From the NCBI GenBank assembly GCA_048263775.1, contig JBLXDU010000003.1, positions 1 to 64,000 on the forward strand: DNA of 64,000 nt, read 5' to 3'. Each line of letters begins with the position of its first letter. Position 1 is the first letter of the stretch. Position numbers and translations under genes: made by a program. The notes under the pieces were generated by a model. It was not told the DNA's origin and ran no database searches. It saw nothing but the letters and a program-made list of their open reading frames with translations. Origin of the DNA: UBA1479 sp048263775 (GTDB lineage Bacteria > Pseudomonadota > Alphaproteobacteria > Rhodospirillales > Casp-alpha2). This document shows positions 25,469 through 34,288 of this stretch, piece by piece.

Positions 25469-26314
25469 CTACGCCTCGTGGCCAGGCGACGGCAGGTCGC
25501 GGGGGTCGAGGGCCCGGCCGTGCAGCACCGGCATCAGGTCGAAATAGGGCCGGATGATGGGCGACGCCGATCCTTCGAAATCCGCGAACGGCCCGTCAAA
25601 GAACACCACGCCCTCGTGCAACATGACCGTACGCGGCTGCAGCCGGCGCAGCAAATCCTTGTCATGGGTGACGATCAGGGTCGTCCGATGCTTGCCCGAC
25701 CGGGTCGGCGCCACATGCGTGCGCGCGATCAGGTCGTGCATGGTCGACGCCGTGGTCGGGTCCAGGCCCGTGGTCGGCTCGTCGTAGAACAGAACCTCCG
25801 GATCCATGGCAAGGGCGCGCGCCACGGCCAGGCGTTTGGCCATGCCGCCGGACAGCTCGTTGACGTCCGTCGCCATGAAATCGTCGGTGTCGGGAAGATC
25901 GACCGCCGCCAGGACCTTTTGCGCGACGGCGATGATCTCGGGCTCTTCCAGACCCCGCACTTCCGACAGCCACAGGCCGATATTGTCCAGCACCGTGCCG
26001 GAAAACAGGGCGTTCCTCTGGAACACCACGCCCCAATGCGTGTGCAGGCGGTCGGTCTCCATCGTATCCAGCGCCGTCAGGTCGATCAGGGGGGCGCCGT
26101 CCATGTCGTGGTCGGCGACGAAAACGCGCCCTTGGTCGGGGTCGAGGCGACCCAAGATGTGGTTGAGCAGAACCGTCTTGCCGCTGCCCGAGCCGCCGAC
26201 GATGGCGACGATTTCCCCCCGTTCGATCGACAGGTCGATGCCGGTAAGCACCCGATGCGCGCCGAAGGCCTTGCACAGGCCGTCAATCCTGATTTCCGCC
26301 GGCGCGCCGTTCAT
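25469..26314 (-). CDS. ABC transporter ATP-binding protein (MlaF-like)
   Basis: A 281-residue ATPase subunit with Walker A 'GGSGSGKT' at residues 40-47, the signature 'LSGGMAKRLAVARAL' near 155 and Walker B 'VLFYDEPTTGLDP' near 174. 'GGSGSGKTVLLNHILG' and the general layout resemble MlaF/Ttg2A of phospholipid-trafficking MCE systems. No permease (MlaE) or MCE-domain partner lies nearby, so it is an orphan here. I used the ATG at 26314 because homology begins there; there is no good ribosome binding site and the frame is open upstream. It lies 37 bases downstream of the aldo/keto reductase. Confidence 0.78.
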   Translation of the reverse strand: MNGAPAEIRIDGLCKAFGAHRVLTGIDLSIERGEIVAIVGGSGSGKTVLLNHILGRLDPDQGRVFVADHDMDGAPLIDLTALDTMETDRLHTHWGVVFQRNALFSGTVLDNIGLWLSEVRGLEEPEIIAVAQKVLAAVDLPDTDDFMATDVNELSGGMAKRLAVARALAMDPEVLFYDEPTTGLDPTTASTMHDLIARTHVAPTRSGKHRTTLIVTHDKDLLRRLQPRTVMLHEGVVFFDGPFADFEGSASPIIRPYFDLMPVLHGRALDPRDLPSPGHEA

Positions 26315-26351
26315 CAGGCCGGGGCCACGCGGGCCCGTGGCGGGTGCGCCC

Positions 26352-27341
26352 TCATCCCCGCACCTTGATGGGCTCGTACTCCTCCAGCCGGTCCGTGGCC
26401 GGTGCCGGGGTACGCGACAAGGCGGCGACGGCATCCCACAGGTCCTGGGTCATCTTGACGTCCACGGACTTGAGCGAAGGTTCCAACTGCTTGACGTTGC
26501 GCGCACCGACGATGGGGGCGGTGACCGCCGGATTGGCCGCGACCCAGGCAACGGCCAGCGTCACCGGATGGATGCCCTGCTTTTCCGCGAACTCCGTGAA
26601 CCGGCCCGCGGTTTCCAGCATCCAGTCGTCGGAATAGCGCACGGCGTATTCCTGCTTGTCCTTGACCCGGCCGACCTTGGGCTGCACGCCGGGGCGGTAT
26701 TTGCCCGACAGCATGCCGCCGCCGACGGGGCTGTAGGTGATGACGCCCATGCCTTCCGCCTGGGCCTGGGGGAGGATTTCCGCCTCGGCCGCGCGCTTGA
26801 CCAGATTGTACATGGGCTGGACCACGTCGAACTTGGTCCAGCCGTTCTTTTCCGAAATGCCAAGGGCCTTGGCGACCTGCCAGGCGGCATAGTTCGACGC
26901 CCCGATGTAGAGCACCTTGCCCGCGCGGACCAAGTCCTCCAACCCGCGCAGGACTTCTTCCAGCGGCGCCAGTTTCTCGAAGCGATGCATGAACAAAACG
27001 TCCAGACGGTCGGTCTTGAGACGTTTCAACGAGTCCTCGACCGCCAAGGCGACGTGGCGGCGGTTGCCACCGCCCGAATTGATGTCGCCCCGAATGTTGT
27101 TGAAGCATTTGGACGTGATGACAAGGTTGTCCCGCTCGCCCTTCATCAGCTCGCCCAGGATGGTTTCCGCCTTGCCCTTGGTATAGGCGTCTGCGCAGTC
27201 AAAGAAGTTGACGCCGATGTCGCGTACCTTCTTGTACATGGCCTTGGACGCGGCCTTGTCGGCTTCCGCCCCGAAGGACATGGTACCGAAGCATAGCTGC
27301 GACACGCGCACACCCGTGCGACCCAAAGTTCTGTATTCCAT
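26352..27341 (-). CDS. Aldo/keto reductase
   Basis: A 329-residue NADPH-dependent (beta/alpha)8 oxidoreductase. The catalytic tetrad can be read: Asp48 and Tyr53 in 'NFFDCADAY', Lys78 in 'LVITSKCFN', His119 in 'VLFMHRFE'. The phosphate-binding segment near the C-terminus ('APIVGARNVKQLEPSL') is present. Family members reduce aldehydes and ketones, often with broad range. The ATG at 27341 follows GGGAGGAACC. It is probably co-transcribed with the ABC ATPase gene downstream, though no functional link is evident. Confidence 0.9.
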   Translation of the reverse strand: MEYRTLGRTGVRVSQLCFGTMSFGAEADKAASKAMYKKVRDIGVNFFDCADAYTKGKAETILGELMKGERDNLVITSKCFNNIRGDINSGGGNRRHVALAVEDSLKRLKTDRLDVLFMHRFEKLAPLEEVLRGLEDLVRAGKVLYIGASNYAAWQVAKALGISEKNGWTKFDVVQPMYNLVKRAAEAEILPQAQAEGMGVITYSPVGGGMLSGKYRPGVQPKVGRVKDKQEYAVRYSDDWMLETAGRFTEFAEKQGIHPVTLAVAWVAANPAVTAPIVGARNVKQLEPSLKSVDVKMTQDLWDAVAALSRTPAPATDRLEEYEPIKVRG

Positions 27342-27551
27342 GGATGGTTCCTCCCGTCGGCGCTCCCGGCGCGATGCGGGACGCGGTTGTGATTGGTTGT
27401 GGCGCAGATTGCCGGGCCGATGCGAAAGACGCAAGGGAAAGGCCGCTTTCTTGCCCCCTGCCCCATATCATCGGTTGCGCAAAACCGTGTGTAATTACAA
27501 TATGATGGATTGCATCCTTACAGCACCTCTTTTCCCGGATCGCGGAAAATT

Positions 27552-29345
27552 ATGGAACTCTCGAACCATCTCATCCTGATCGGGTCTGCCCTGATCTTGG
27601 TCAGCATCATCGCCGGCACCTTGTCGTCGCGGTTCGGGGCTCCCTTGCTGTTGGTGTTCCTGGTGCTCGGCATGCTGGCCGGCGAGGATGGTCCAGGCGG
27701 GCTCAAATTCAACGACTACGACACCACCTATCTGGTCGGCAGCATCGCGCTCGCCATGATCCTGTTCGACGGTGGCCTGCGCACCCGGTGGAAGGATTTC
27801 CGCGGTGTCAGCGCGCCGGCCGCGGTGCTGGCGACCGCCGGGGTGCTGATCACCGCCGCCATCACGGGCGTCGCGGCGCGGTTCCTTCTTGGCGTCGATT
27901 GGCTGGAAGGCCTGCTGATCGGATCGATCGTCGCCTCGACGGATGCGGCGGCGGTGTTTCTACTGCTGTCGGCGCGGGCCATGCGCCTGCGCGACCGGCT
28001 CAGCTCGATCCTCGAGGCCGAGGCCGGGCTCAACGACCCCATGGCCGTGCTGCTGACGATTACCTGCGTCGGTTTGATCACATCGACGGACCCGTCCTTG
28101 ACCCTTGATACGGCGACCATCGTCGCCGGGCAGTTTTCCCTGCAGATCGTCGGCGGGCTGCTGGCCGGGCTGTTCGGGGGGTATGCCCTGCTGACGGCGC
28201 TCAACGGCCTGAGCATCGCATCCGGCCTTTATCCGGTGCTGGCCGCATCGGGGGCTTTGCTGCTGTTCGCCGGCGCCCAGGAAATCGGCGCCAGCGGATT
28301 CCTCGCCGTCTATATCGCGGGCCTTGTCGTCGGCAACCGGCGGCACAAGGCGACGCTGCTGATCAACCGCTTCCACGACGGCCTGGCATGGCTGTGCCAG
28401 ATCATCATGTTCCTGATCCTGGGCCTGCTGATCACGCCCAGTTCCCTTATCCCCGTCATCCTGCCCGCCGTCGCCATCGCCGCCGCCCTGATGTTCATCG
28501 CCCGGCCCGTCGCCGTGGGGTTATCCCTGGCGGCGTTCCGTTATCCGCCCCGTGAAATCGCCTTCGTGTCCTGGGTCGGGCTGCGTGGCGCCGTGCCCAT
28601 CTTCCTCGGCACCATTCCCGTAATCGCCGGTGTCGACAACGCGGAAACCTATTTCGGGGTCGTCTATGTCGTCGTCATGGCCTCGCTGATCGTGCAGGGA
28701 TGGAGCGTCAACGCCGTCGGACGGCGCCTGGGCGTGCTGCTCGCTCCCCGCCCGGCACAGCCGCCCCGGGTCGAAATCGACCTGCCCTCGGATCTCGGCA
28801 AGGACATGACCGCCTATACCGTCCAGGCGCGCAGCATGGCGCTGCGGCGTGATCTGGCCCGCCTACCGTTGCCGGAAAACATCGACGTCGTCTCCATCAT
28901 CCGTGACGGCATCCTCCGGACCCCTGCCGACCTCGAACGCCTGGCGCCGGGGGATGATGTGATCCTGCTTGCGCCCCCGGATCAGACGGCGGCGCTTGAC
29001 CGCTTGTTCGGCGCGCGGCAGCCCGGTCAAAACGATCCCGACGCGGTCGGCGAGTTCTCGTTCGACGCCCAAGCCCCCCTCGGGGCGATCGCCGATGCCT
29101 ACGACTTCTGGATCCCCAAAAACCGACGCGAGACACCGGTCGGCGATTTCCTGCGCCGCAACCTTTTGCGCATGCCCATCGCCGGGCGTCGCCTGCACTT
29201 GGTTTCGGTCGAACTGATCGTCCGGCGCGCGGAGAATGGCCGGATCATCACCGTCGGCATTGAGCTGGACCCAGTGGCGGGCCGCTGGCGGCGCCTGTTC
29301 GATCTCACGAAGGTCTGGCTGGAAAGCCGCATCGGCCGGCGCTGA
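27552..29345 (+). CDS. Potassium/proton antiporter, CPA1 family (NhaP2/CvrA-like)
   Basis: A 597-residue protein with about 12 membrane segments (residues 5-395) of the Na+/H+ exchanger fold ('ALAMILFDGGLRTRW', 'EAEAGLNDPMAVLLT' with the ion-site Asp), followed by a soluble C-terminal part of about 200 residues holding an RCK_C/TrkA-C-like domain ('LPLPENIDVVSIIRDG...LAPGDDVILLAP') and a CorC/HlyC-like end. This order matches NhaP2-type K+/H+ antiporters that protect against high internal potassium. A second antiporter-like gene follows at 29464, so the locus is devoted to K+ and pH balance. Confidence 0.9.
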   Translation: MELSNHLILIGSALILVSIIAGTLSSRFGAPLLLVFLVLGMLAGEDGPGGLKFNDYDTTYLVGSIALAMILFDGGLRTRWKDFRGVSAPAAVLATAGVLITAAITGVAARFLLGVDWLEGLLIGSIVASTDAAAVFLLLSARAMRLRDRLSSILEAEAGLNDPMAVLLTITCVGLITSTDPSLTLDTATIVAGQFSLQIVGGLLAGLFGGYALLTALNGLSIASGLYPVLAASGALLLFAGAQEIGASGFLAVYIAGLVVGNRRHKATLLINRFHDGLAWLCQIIMFLILGLLITPSSLIPVILPAVAIAAALMFIARPVAVGLSLAAFRYPPREIAFVSWVGLRGAVPIFLGTIPVIAGVDNAETYFGVVYVVVMASLIVQGWSVNAVGRRLGVLLAPRPAQPPRVEIDLPSDLGKDMTAYTVQARSMALRRDLARLPLPENIDVVSIIRDGILRTPADLERLAPGDDVILLAPPDQTAALDRLFGARQPGQNDPDAVGEFSFDAQAPLGAIADAYDFWIPKNRRETPVGDFLRRNLLRMPIAGRRLHLVSVELIVRRAENGRIITVGIELDPVAGRWRRLFDLTKVWLESRIGRR

Positions 29346-29463
29346 GGGAAATCGGCCCGACAACGGTTCAATCCCGGAGAAAAACCCTTTAACCTCGATT
29401 CAGGTATGCTGGTCACCGTCCGGTCGGCAAACCTTTCCGGAACAGAATGCTTAAGGACCGCCC

Positions 29464-31191
29464 ATGGGATCGCACGCGACCCTGCCCTATCTGCGGGAAA
29501 CGATCATCTTCCTGATCGCTGCCGGCGTTATGGTTCCCCTGTTCCACCGCTTCCGCGTCAGCCCGGTCCTCGGCTATCTGGTCGTCGGCGGGGTCATCGG
29601 CCCTTTCGGCCTGGGCCTGCTGGCTGATGATTTCCCGATCCTGTCCGAGGTCGTGATCTCGGATATCGCGGGCGTTCAGGCGCTTGCCGAACTGGGCATC
29701 GTGTTTCTTCTGTTCACCATCGGCCTCGAACTGTCGCTCGAACGGCTATGGGCCATGCGCCGGCTGGTGTTCGGCCTGGGCAGCCTGCAGGTCCTGGTGA
29801 CCAGCACGATCATCGGCCTGATCGCCTTCGAATTCGGCAACTCGGTACGGGCGTCGATCGTGCTTGGCGCCTGCCTTGCCCTGTCGTCGACGGCGATCGT
29901 CATGCAGCTTCTGCTGGAGGGCCGCCGGATCGGCACCCCCCTGGGCCGGTCCAGCTTCGCGATCCTTCTGATGCAGGATCTGGCCGTGGTGCCCATCCTG
30001 TTCGTGGTCGGCGTGCTCGGCACCAAGGTCGACAGCGGGTTCGGGTTGGATCTCGCCCTGGCGCTGGGCAAGGCGGGGTTGACCATCGTGCTGATCTATA
30101 TGGGCGGGCGGCTGATCCTGCGCCCGGCTTTGCGCTTGGTCGCACAGACCCGCAGCCCGGAAATGTTCATGGCGGCGGTCCTGCTCACCGTCATCGGCAT
30201 CGCCGCGATCACCGGCTATGCCGGCCTGTCCATGGCGCTCGGCGCCTTCCTGGCGGGCCTGTTGCTGGCGGAAACGGAATACAGCCACGAGATCGAGGTC
30301 GATCTCGAACCCTTCAAGGGGCTGATGCTGGGCCTGTTCTTCATGTCCGTCGGCATGGGCATCGACTGGCGGGTGATCGGCGACGAGCCGATGTGGATTC
30401 CCTTGTCCGTCCTCGGCCTGTTTCTTGTGAAGTCGGTCATCACGGCAGGCCTCTGCCTTGCCTTCGGCTTGCCCCGTCATACCTCGCTCGAAGCTGGCCT
30501 GCTGTTGGGCCAGGGCGGTGAATTCGCCTTCATCGTCGTCGGCTTGGCCATGAGCTTGTCCCTGCTGCCGGCGGATGTCGGACAGTTCATGCTGATCGTC
30601 GCCGGCCTGACCATGCTGGTCACGCCGCTGGTCGCCAAAGCGGCGGAGATGCTTGCCGGCCGTATGGAGCGTGAAGAAACAACCCGCGCCCACCAAGGCA
30701 ACCTGGCAGCCATCGGGGATATGGAGGGCCATGTCATTTTGGCCGGGTTCGGGCGGTTCGGGCGCACCCTGGCCAACACCCTGCAGGCGGAATCCATCTC
30801 TTACATTGCGCTCGACACGGACCCCGGGCATGTCGCCCGCGCACGGGCCGAAAAGCTGCCCGTATTCTATGGCGACGCCTCGCGCCTCGATCTGCTGAAT
30901 CGCGCCCATATCGAACGCTGCGCTGCTGTCGTCGTTACCATGGACAACCCTGCGGCAGCGGAACGGATCGTCGGTGAAATCCGCAGCACTTGGCCGCTGG
31001 TTGCCGTCTATGCCCGGGCACGTGACAAGGCGCATGCGGTCCGCATGATGAATGCCGGCGCAACCCAGGCCGTGCCGGAATCGATCGAAGGCAGCCTGCA
31101 ACTGGCCGGGCGCGTGCTGTCTGGCCTAGGGGCAACGGAAGAGGTCGTGCGCCGCCGGTTGGAACACCAGCGTTCGATCGAGGAACTGTAA
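29464..31191 (+). CDS. Monovalent cation:proton antiporter, CPA2 family (Kef/YbaL-like)
   Basis: A 575-residue protein: an N-terminal membrane domain of about 12 segments (residues 10-395, 'LGYLVVGGVIGPFGLGLL', 'ALSSTAIVMQLL', 'LLLGQGGEFAFIV') and a cytosolic TrkA-N/RCK domain (about 415-535) starting 'HVILAGFGRFGRTLANTLQ', the NAD-binding glycine motif. It resembles Kef-type K+ efflux systems. No glutathione-site partner (KefF/KefG) is nearby. It lies 118 bases downstream of the CPA1 antiporter, in the same direction. Confidence 0.92.
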   Translation: MGSHATLPYLRETIIFLIAAGVMVPLFHRFRVSPVLGYLVVGGVIGPFGLGLLADDFPILSEVVISDIAGVQALAELGIVFLLFTIGLELSLERLWAMRRLVFGLGSLQVLVTSTIIGLIAFEFGNSVRASIVLGACLALSSTAIVMQLLLEGRRIGTPLGRSSFAILLMQDLAVVPILFVVGVLGTKVDSGFGLDLALALGKAGLTIVLIYMGGRLILRPALRLVAQTRSPEMFMAAVLLTVIGIAAITGYAGLSMALGAFLAGLLLAETEYSHEIEVDLEPFKGLMLGLFFMSVGMGIDWRVIGDEPMWIPLSVLGLFLVKSVITAGLCLAFGLPRHTSLEAGLLLGQGGEFAFIVVGLAMSLSLLPADVGQFMLIVAGLTMLVTPLVAKAAEMLAGRMEREETTRAHQGNLAAIGDMEGHVILAGFGRFGRTLANTLQAESISYIALDTDPGHVARARAEKLPVFYGDASRLDLLNRAHIERCAAVVVTMDNPAAAERIVGEIRSTWPLVAVYARARDKAHAVRMMNAGATQAVPESIEGSLQLAGRVLSGLGATEEVVRRRLEHQRSIEEL

Positions 31192-31210
31192 CGCCGGAGG
31201 GTGGGCGCCC

Positions 31211-31768
31211 TTAGAACGGAATCCAGGAGTGTTCCTTGGAATAATGCAGATAGCCGATGCTGGCCCCGGCGCGCAGGCCTACGCCCGTGCGGATCGGCGC
31301 CAGGATCACCTTGCCCGACTGCTGGTAGTTGATGCCGACACCGGCGACCACATAAAAGCTGCCGTCAACACCCGGATAGCGCTGAAACAGGGCTTCCGTG
31401 TCGTCCAGGTTATAGATCAACGTGAACACCTTGGACGCATTGCCGCCGAAATCGAAACCGATGGACGGCCCCTGCCAGTAAACTTGGCGGCCCCCGCCGG
31501 CCTTGCGTTCCAGCATGCCTTCGCCATAGCGCAGGCCGACGCCGATGGCGCCGGACGCTTCTTCGCCCAGGATCACCGCGTTGGGCTGTCCCTGTTCGGC
31601 AAAGACCTTCTGAATGGCCTCGGCCAAACCTTTGGTGGTGGCCCCGAAGAAGCCCTTGGCCTTGGCCATGATCTCGTCCTGGCTGTAGGTATCGTCGGCA
31701 TGGGCGGGTGCGGCGACCGTAACGGTGGCGGCAAGAACGCAAGCGAACAGCGTGGGGATCAGACGCAT
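31211..31768 (-). CDS. eipA: EipA family envelope protein (DUF1134)
   Basis: A 185-residue exported protein with a signal peptide (residues 1-24, cleavage near PAHA) and the DUF1134 body: 'GFFGATTKGLAEAIQKVFAEQG', 'ILGEEASGAIGVGLRYGEGML', 'YWQGPSIGFDFGGNASKVF' and the closing 'GASIGYLHYSKEHSWIPF'. In Brucella the homologue EipA is a small periplasmic beta-barrel protein needed for envelope integrity. The gene stands alone. Interlocked inverted repeats lie 33-72 bases upstream of its start, in a long AT-rich intergenic region. Confidence 0.9.
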   Translation of the reverse strand: MRLIPTLFACVLAATVTVAAPAHADDTYSQDEIMAKAKGFFGATTKGLAEAIQKVFAEQGQPNAVILGEEASGAIGVGLRYGEGMLERKAGGGRQVYWQGPSIGFDFGGNASKVFTLIYNLDDTEALFQRYPGVDGSFYVVAGVGINYQQSGKVILAPIRTGVGLRAGASIGYLHYSKEHSWIPF

Positions 31769-31800
31769 GGGAATTGTTGCTCCTTGGGTTCGTCCGGAAT

Positions 31801-31837
31801 GCGGCCCGAAGATATCCCCGGGCCGCAGGATATCTTC
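31801..31837 (-). promoter_or_regulatory. Two interlocked inverted repeats upstream of eipA
   Basis: GAAGATATCC (31808-31817) pairs with GGATATCTTC (31828-31837), while GCGGCCCG (31801-31808) pairs with CGGGCCGC (31819-31826). The arms alternate, so only one of the two hairpins (10 and 8 base pairs) can form at a time. They lie 33-69 bases before the eipA start. They may be a leader switch or overlapping operators. Confidence 0.55.
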
Positions 31838-32074
31838 CCCACTCTAGGGGCGGGAATGCGGCGATCCAATGACAATGGTCACAAAAGGCGTCCCGCGCGT
31901 ATCTCCGATTTTATTGCAATGCAATATTTCCAACACACACCGCCCTTCTGCTAATTTTCCCTGAAACATCACGTCGGGGAAAATAATTTCTTCTATTCCA
32001 TGCTATTACAATGGAAATATAATCCTTATTACTCACAGAAACTGCGCGCAATCACATCAATTCGAGGAATTTTG

Positions 32075-32119
32075 ATGATTGTGCAACGCAGCATTTTCAG
32101 CTTAAGCTTTTCACCATAA
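32075..32119 (+). CDS. Possible 14-residue leader peptide
   Basis: ATG at 32075 opens 14 codons (MIVQRSIFSLSFSP) ending with TAA at 32119. GAGGA is 6 bases upstream, and both it and the ATG fall inside a dyad CATCAATTC-GAG-GAATT-TT-GATG (32055-32077). It lies 156 bases before the GAF chemoreceptor gene. The ORF is very short and could be chance; no codon run typical of an amino acid attenuator is present. Confidence 0.25.
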   Translation: MIVQRSIFSLSFSP

Positions 32120-32275
32120 ACATGCAGACCCCAGCGCCGGGAACCTGCGCGCATCGAACGGCGGCACCTCGCCGCCCCATGCTTCGGACGTGAACAGGGA
32201 GCCTCAACAAACCCGCGTCAGCGCCGGCACATCGGGTCACCAGAGACTTTCTGACGATTGAAAGGATGTGATTCC

Positions 32276-33709
32276 ATGATCGCCAGATTGATCGCCTTTC
32301 CGCAGAAAACCGTGGACAGCGACACCGGTCGCGCCAACCGGCTTTCGGAAATTCTAAGCCTCTTGAATCGGGTCGCCGCCATCGCCGACGATGCCCGCAA
32401 GGACGAGAAAACCGCTTTCGAAGAGGTCTTCGAGCAGGTCTGTTCCTTCACCGGCTGGCCCATCGGCCATCTTTACGTGCGCGATCCCAACGATCACCTG
32501 CGCTACGTGTCACGTGACGTGTGGCGGCTGGAACCGGACATGGACACCGCCGCCATCGCCGAATTCATGACCCTGAGCAAGAACACGGTGTTCACCCGAG
32601 GCACCGGCCTGGTCGGCATCATCGCCGAAACCGGCGAGGCCCGCGCGGTGGAGGATGTGACCGTCCTGCCCCAGTTCCTGCGCGCAGAGGCGGCACAGCG
32701 CAACGAAGTGCGCGGGTTCTTCGGATTTCCCGTGATGCTGGACGGTGTCTGCGTGGCCGTGGCCGAGTTCTATGGCCGCCAGACGGGCCTGCTTGACGAC
32801 ACATCGCTTGAAATCATGACCTATGTATCGTCACAACTGGCTCGCGTGTTCGAGCGTCAGGCCTTCGAAAAACGCAGGACGGCCCTGATGGACCAGTTCG
32901 AAACCAGCGTGCAGAGCGCCGTGGGGCGGCTTGGTGCCGCCTCGGGTGAATTGACGGGTTCGGCCGGCGAACTGGGGCAACGCTGCGGGGCAGCCGCCGA
33001 CGCCTGCGCCAAGGTCGGAGCCGGGATCGCCGACATTTCTGCCGCCGCCGGATCCTTGAAATCCGCCATGGCCGCCCTCGACGACGCCGAACGCAACACG
33101 CAAAGCAAGACCTCGGCCGTAATCGGCACGGTCAACCAGTTAGCCGGTGAACTGCGCGATGCCGTGACTCAACTTGAGACATCCAACCAGGCCGCCCAGG
33201 ACATCGGCGAGATCACCAGAAATGTCAGCGAAATCGCAGGACAAGTCCGCATGCTGGGCCTCAACGCCACCATCGAGGCGGCGCGCGCCGGCGAGATGGG
33301 CAAGGGATTCGCCATCGTCGCCAGCGAGATCAAGAACCTGGCGCAGCAGTCCGAAGCCGCCTCCGGATGCATCGCCGAGCAGATCTCCGGCTTGCAGGAC
33401 ACCGTACGCGCCAGCGCCCTCAACATGGCGGGCGTGGCCGGCAAGATGGAGGATCTGGTGCAGACTGTCCATGGCATGGCCCAGGTCCTGAGCGGCCAGA
33501 AGCAGGCTACGAGCACCATCGGCCGCCATGTCGCCGACTCTCAGGAGACAGTGGCGGGCATCACCGCAGACGTGGCGCTGATGGACGAGGCCATGGCGGT
33601 GTTATCGGAACTGTCCCGGGGACTCGGCCGCTTGGCGGCGGACCTGGAAGGCACCGCCCATGACGTGTCCCATTCGGGCGAAGCCTTCATGACCGCCATG
33701 CGGGGCTGA
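32276..33709 (+). CDS. Soluble methyl-accepting chemotaxis-like protein with N-terminal GAF domain
   Basis: A 477-residue protein with no membrane segment. Residues about 45-195 form a GAF domain ('VFEQVCSFTGWPIGHLYVRD', 'EVRGFFGFPVMLDGVCVAVAEFYG'). The rest is a helical signalling domain whose hairpin tip 'VRMLGLNATIEAARAGEMGKGFAIVASEIKNLA' (near residue 325) is the MCP signature. It should sense a cytosolic signal and feed CheA. The ATG at 32276 has AAGGA 9 bases upstream; an earlier in-frame TTG (32258) lacks one. A partial fliG at the window start fits a motile cell. Confidence 0.92.
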   Translation: MIARLIAFPQKTVDSDTGRANRLSEILSLLNRVAAIADDARKDEKTAFEEVFEQVCSFTGWPIGHLYVRDPNDHLRYVSRDVWRLEPDMDTAAIAEFMTLSKNTVFTRGTGLVGIIAETGEARAVEDVTVLPQFLRAEAAQRNEVRGFFGFPVMLDGVCVAVAEFYGRQTGLLDDTSLEIMTYVSSQLARVFERQAFEKRRTALMDQFETSVQSAVGRLGAASGELTGSAGELGQRCGAAADACAKVGAGIADISAAAGSLKSAMAALDDAERNTQSKTSAVIGTVNQLAGELRDAVTQLETSNQAAQDIGEITRNVSEIAGQVRMLGLNATIEAARAGEMGKGFAIVASEIKNLAQQSEAASGCIAEQISGLQDTVRASALNMAGVAGKMEDLVQTVHGMAQVLSGQKQATSTIGRHVADSQETVAGITADVALMDEAMAVLSELSRGLGRLAADLEGTAHDVSHSGEAFMTAMRG

Positions 33710-33730
33710 TTCGTCGCCGTAATGCCCTGC

Positions 33731-34123
33731 TTAGCGGTCCGGCAGGTTGATCGTCACCGTTCCCTTGCCATAGCCATGCACCTTGTCGTGGGCCCGCACG
33801 ATCACGCGTTTGATGCCAGGCGGAACCACGACGTCGCCTGCGGACCGGGTGAACGGCTGCTCGTCGACATGCGGATGATACAGAACCCGGCGATCCAGCA
33901 GCGTCCCGTCCGGCGCCAGAACCTCGAAATTGTCGGCGTAATGGTCCCAGCCCGTGTCGCCGTGGCGGACGGTCGCGGTCACCGTATAAGTACCGTCGCC
34001 GTTGGGTGACGCCTCCGCATGAACGACACGGGGTGCATCGGCCTGGGCGACGCCACCAGCCAGCATCAGCATCAGCGACAGAACCATGACGGCGGCGGGA
34101 AACGTTCGGGCCAAATGGAGCAT
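33731..34123 (-). CDS. Conserved small secreted protein of unknown function
   Basis: A 130-residue protein with a clear signal peptide (residues 1-29, cleavage near VAQADA). The mature part is a single beta-rich domain with 'SPNGDGTYTVTATVRHGDTGWDHYADNFEVLAPDGTLLDRRVLYHPHVDEQPFTRS' and a C-terminal 'RAHDKVHGYGKGTVTI'. I recognise it only as a conserved proteobacterial protein without a known role; the H-x-H-V-D-E and R-A-H-D segments could bind metal. It is convergent with the chemoreceptor gene and divergent from the SOS-boxed peptide. Confidence 0.72.
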   Translation of the reverse strand: MLHLARTFPAAVMVLSLMLMLAGGVAQADAPRVVHAEASPNGDGTYTVTATVRHGDTGWDHYADNFEVLAPDGTLLDRRVLYHPHVDEQPFTRSAGDVVVPPGIKRVIVRAHDKVHGYGKGTVTINLPDR

Positions 34124-34232
34124 GTCGGAGATTCCCTTTCAATTTCCTCTGGGATAACCCCCGGAAGTCTTTGGATTTTAGTTCGGAAGAACGGTGTCAG
34201 CCAAGGTCATGACGAAAAAGTGTTGACCCAAT

Positions 34233-34247
34233 GTTCTTGTTATGTTC
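34233..34247. promoter_or_regulatory. LexA (SOS) box upstream of a 26-residue membrane peptide
   Basis: GTTCTTGTTATGTTC is a perfect GTTC-N7-GTTC repeat, 41 bases before the ATG at 34289. TTGACC at 34223-34228 could be the -35 of a promoter whose spacer is filled by the box, with a weak -10 near 34246-34251. Compare the umuDC box GTTCCGGTTATGTTC at 19614-19628, which is identical at 13 of 15 positions. Confidence 0.82.
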
Positions 34248-34288
34248 TTTTCTGGTCACACGATGATTCAACCCAGGGAGTGACCCCG

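Larger units (their letters stand above)
31769..32275. other. Long AT-rich intergenic region between eipA and the GAF chemoreceptor gene
   Basis: This 507-base stretch has no full-length gene. The central part (about 31900-32120) is visibly AT-rich against the GC-rich surroundings, as expected for divergent promoters. It holds interlocked inverted repeats (31801-31840), a 13-base palindrome ATTGCAATGCAAT (31913-31925), arms TTCCAT/ATGGAA around 31996-32016, a possible 14-codon leader ORF (32075-32119) whose ribosome binding site lies within a dyad, and a small GGCGGC/GCCGCC hairpin (32160-32176). Confidence 0.6.

Noticed and set aside
31801..31840. An H-type pseudoknot upstream of eipA
   Set aside because: The arm order fits, but there is essentially no linker to cross a 10-base stem, so alternative hairpins are more likely.
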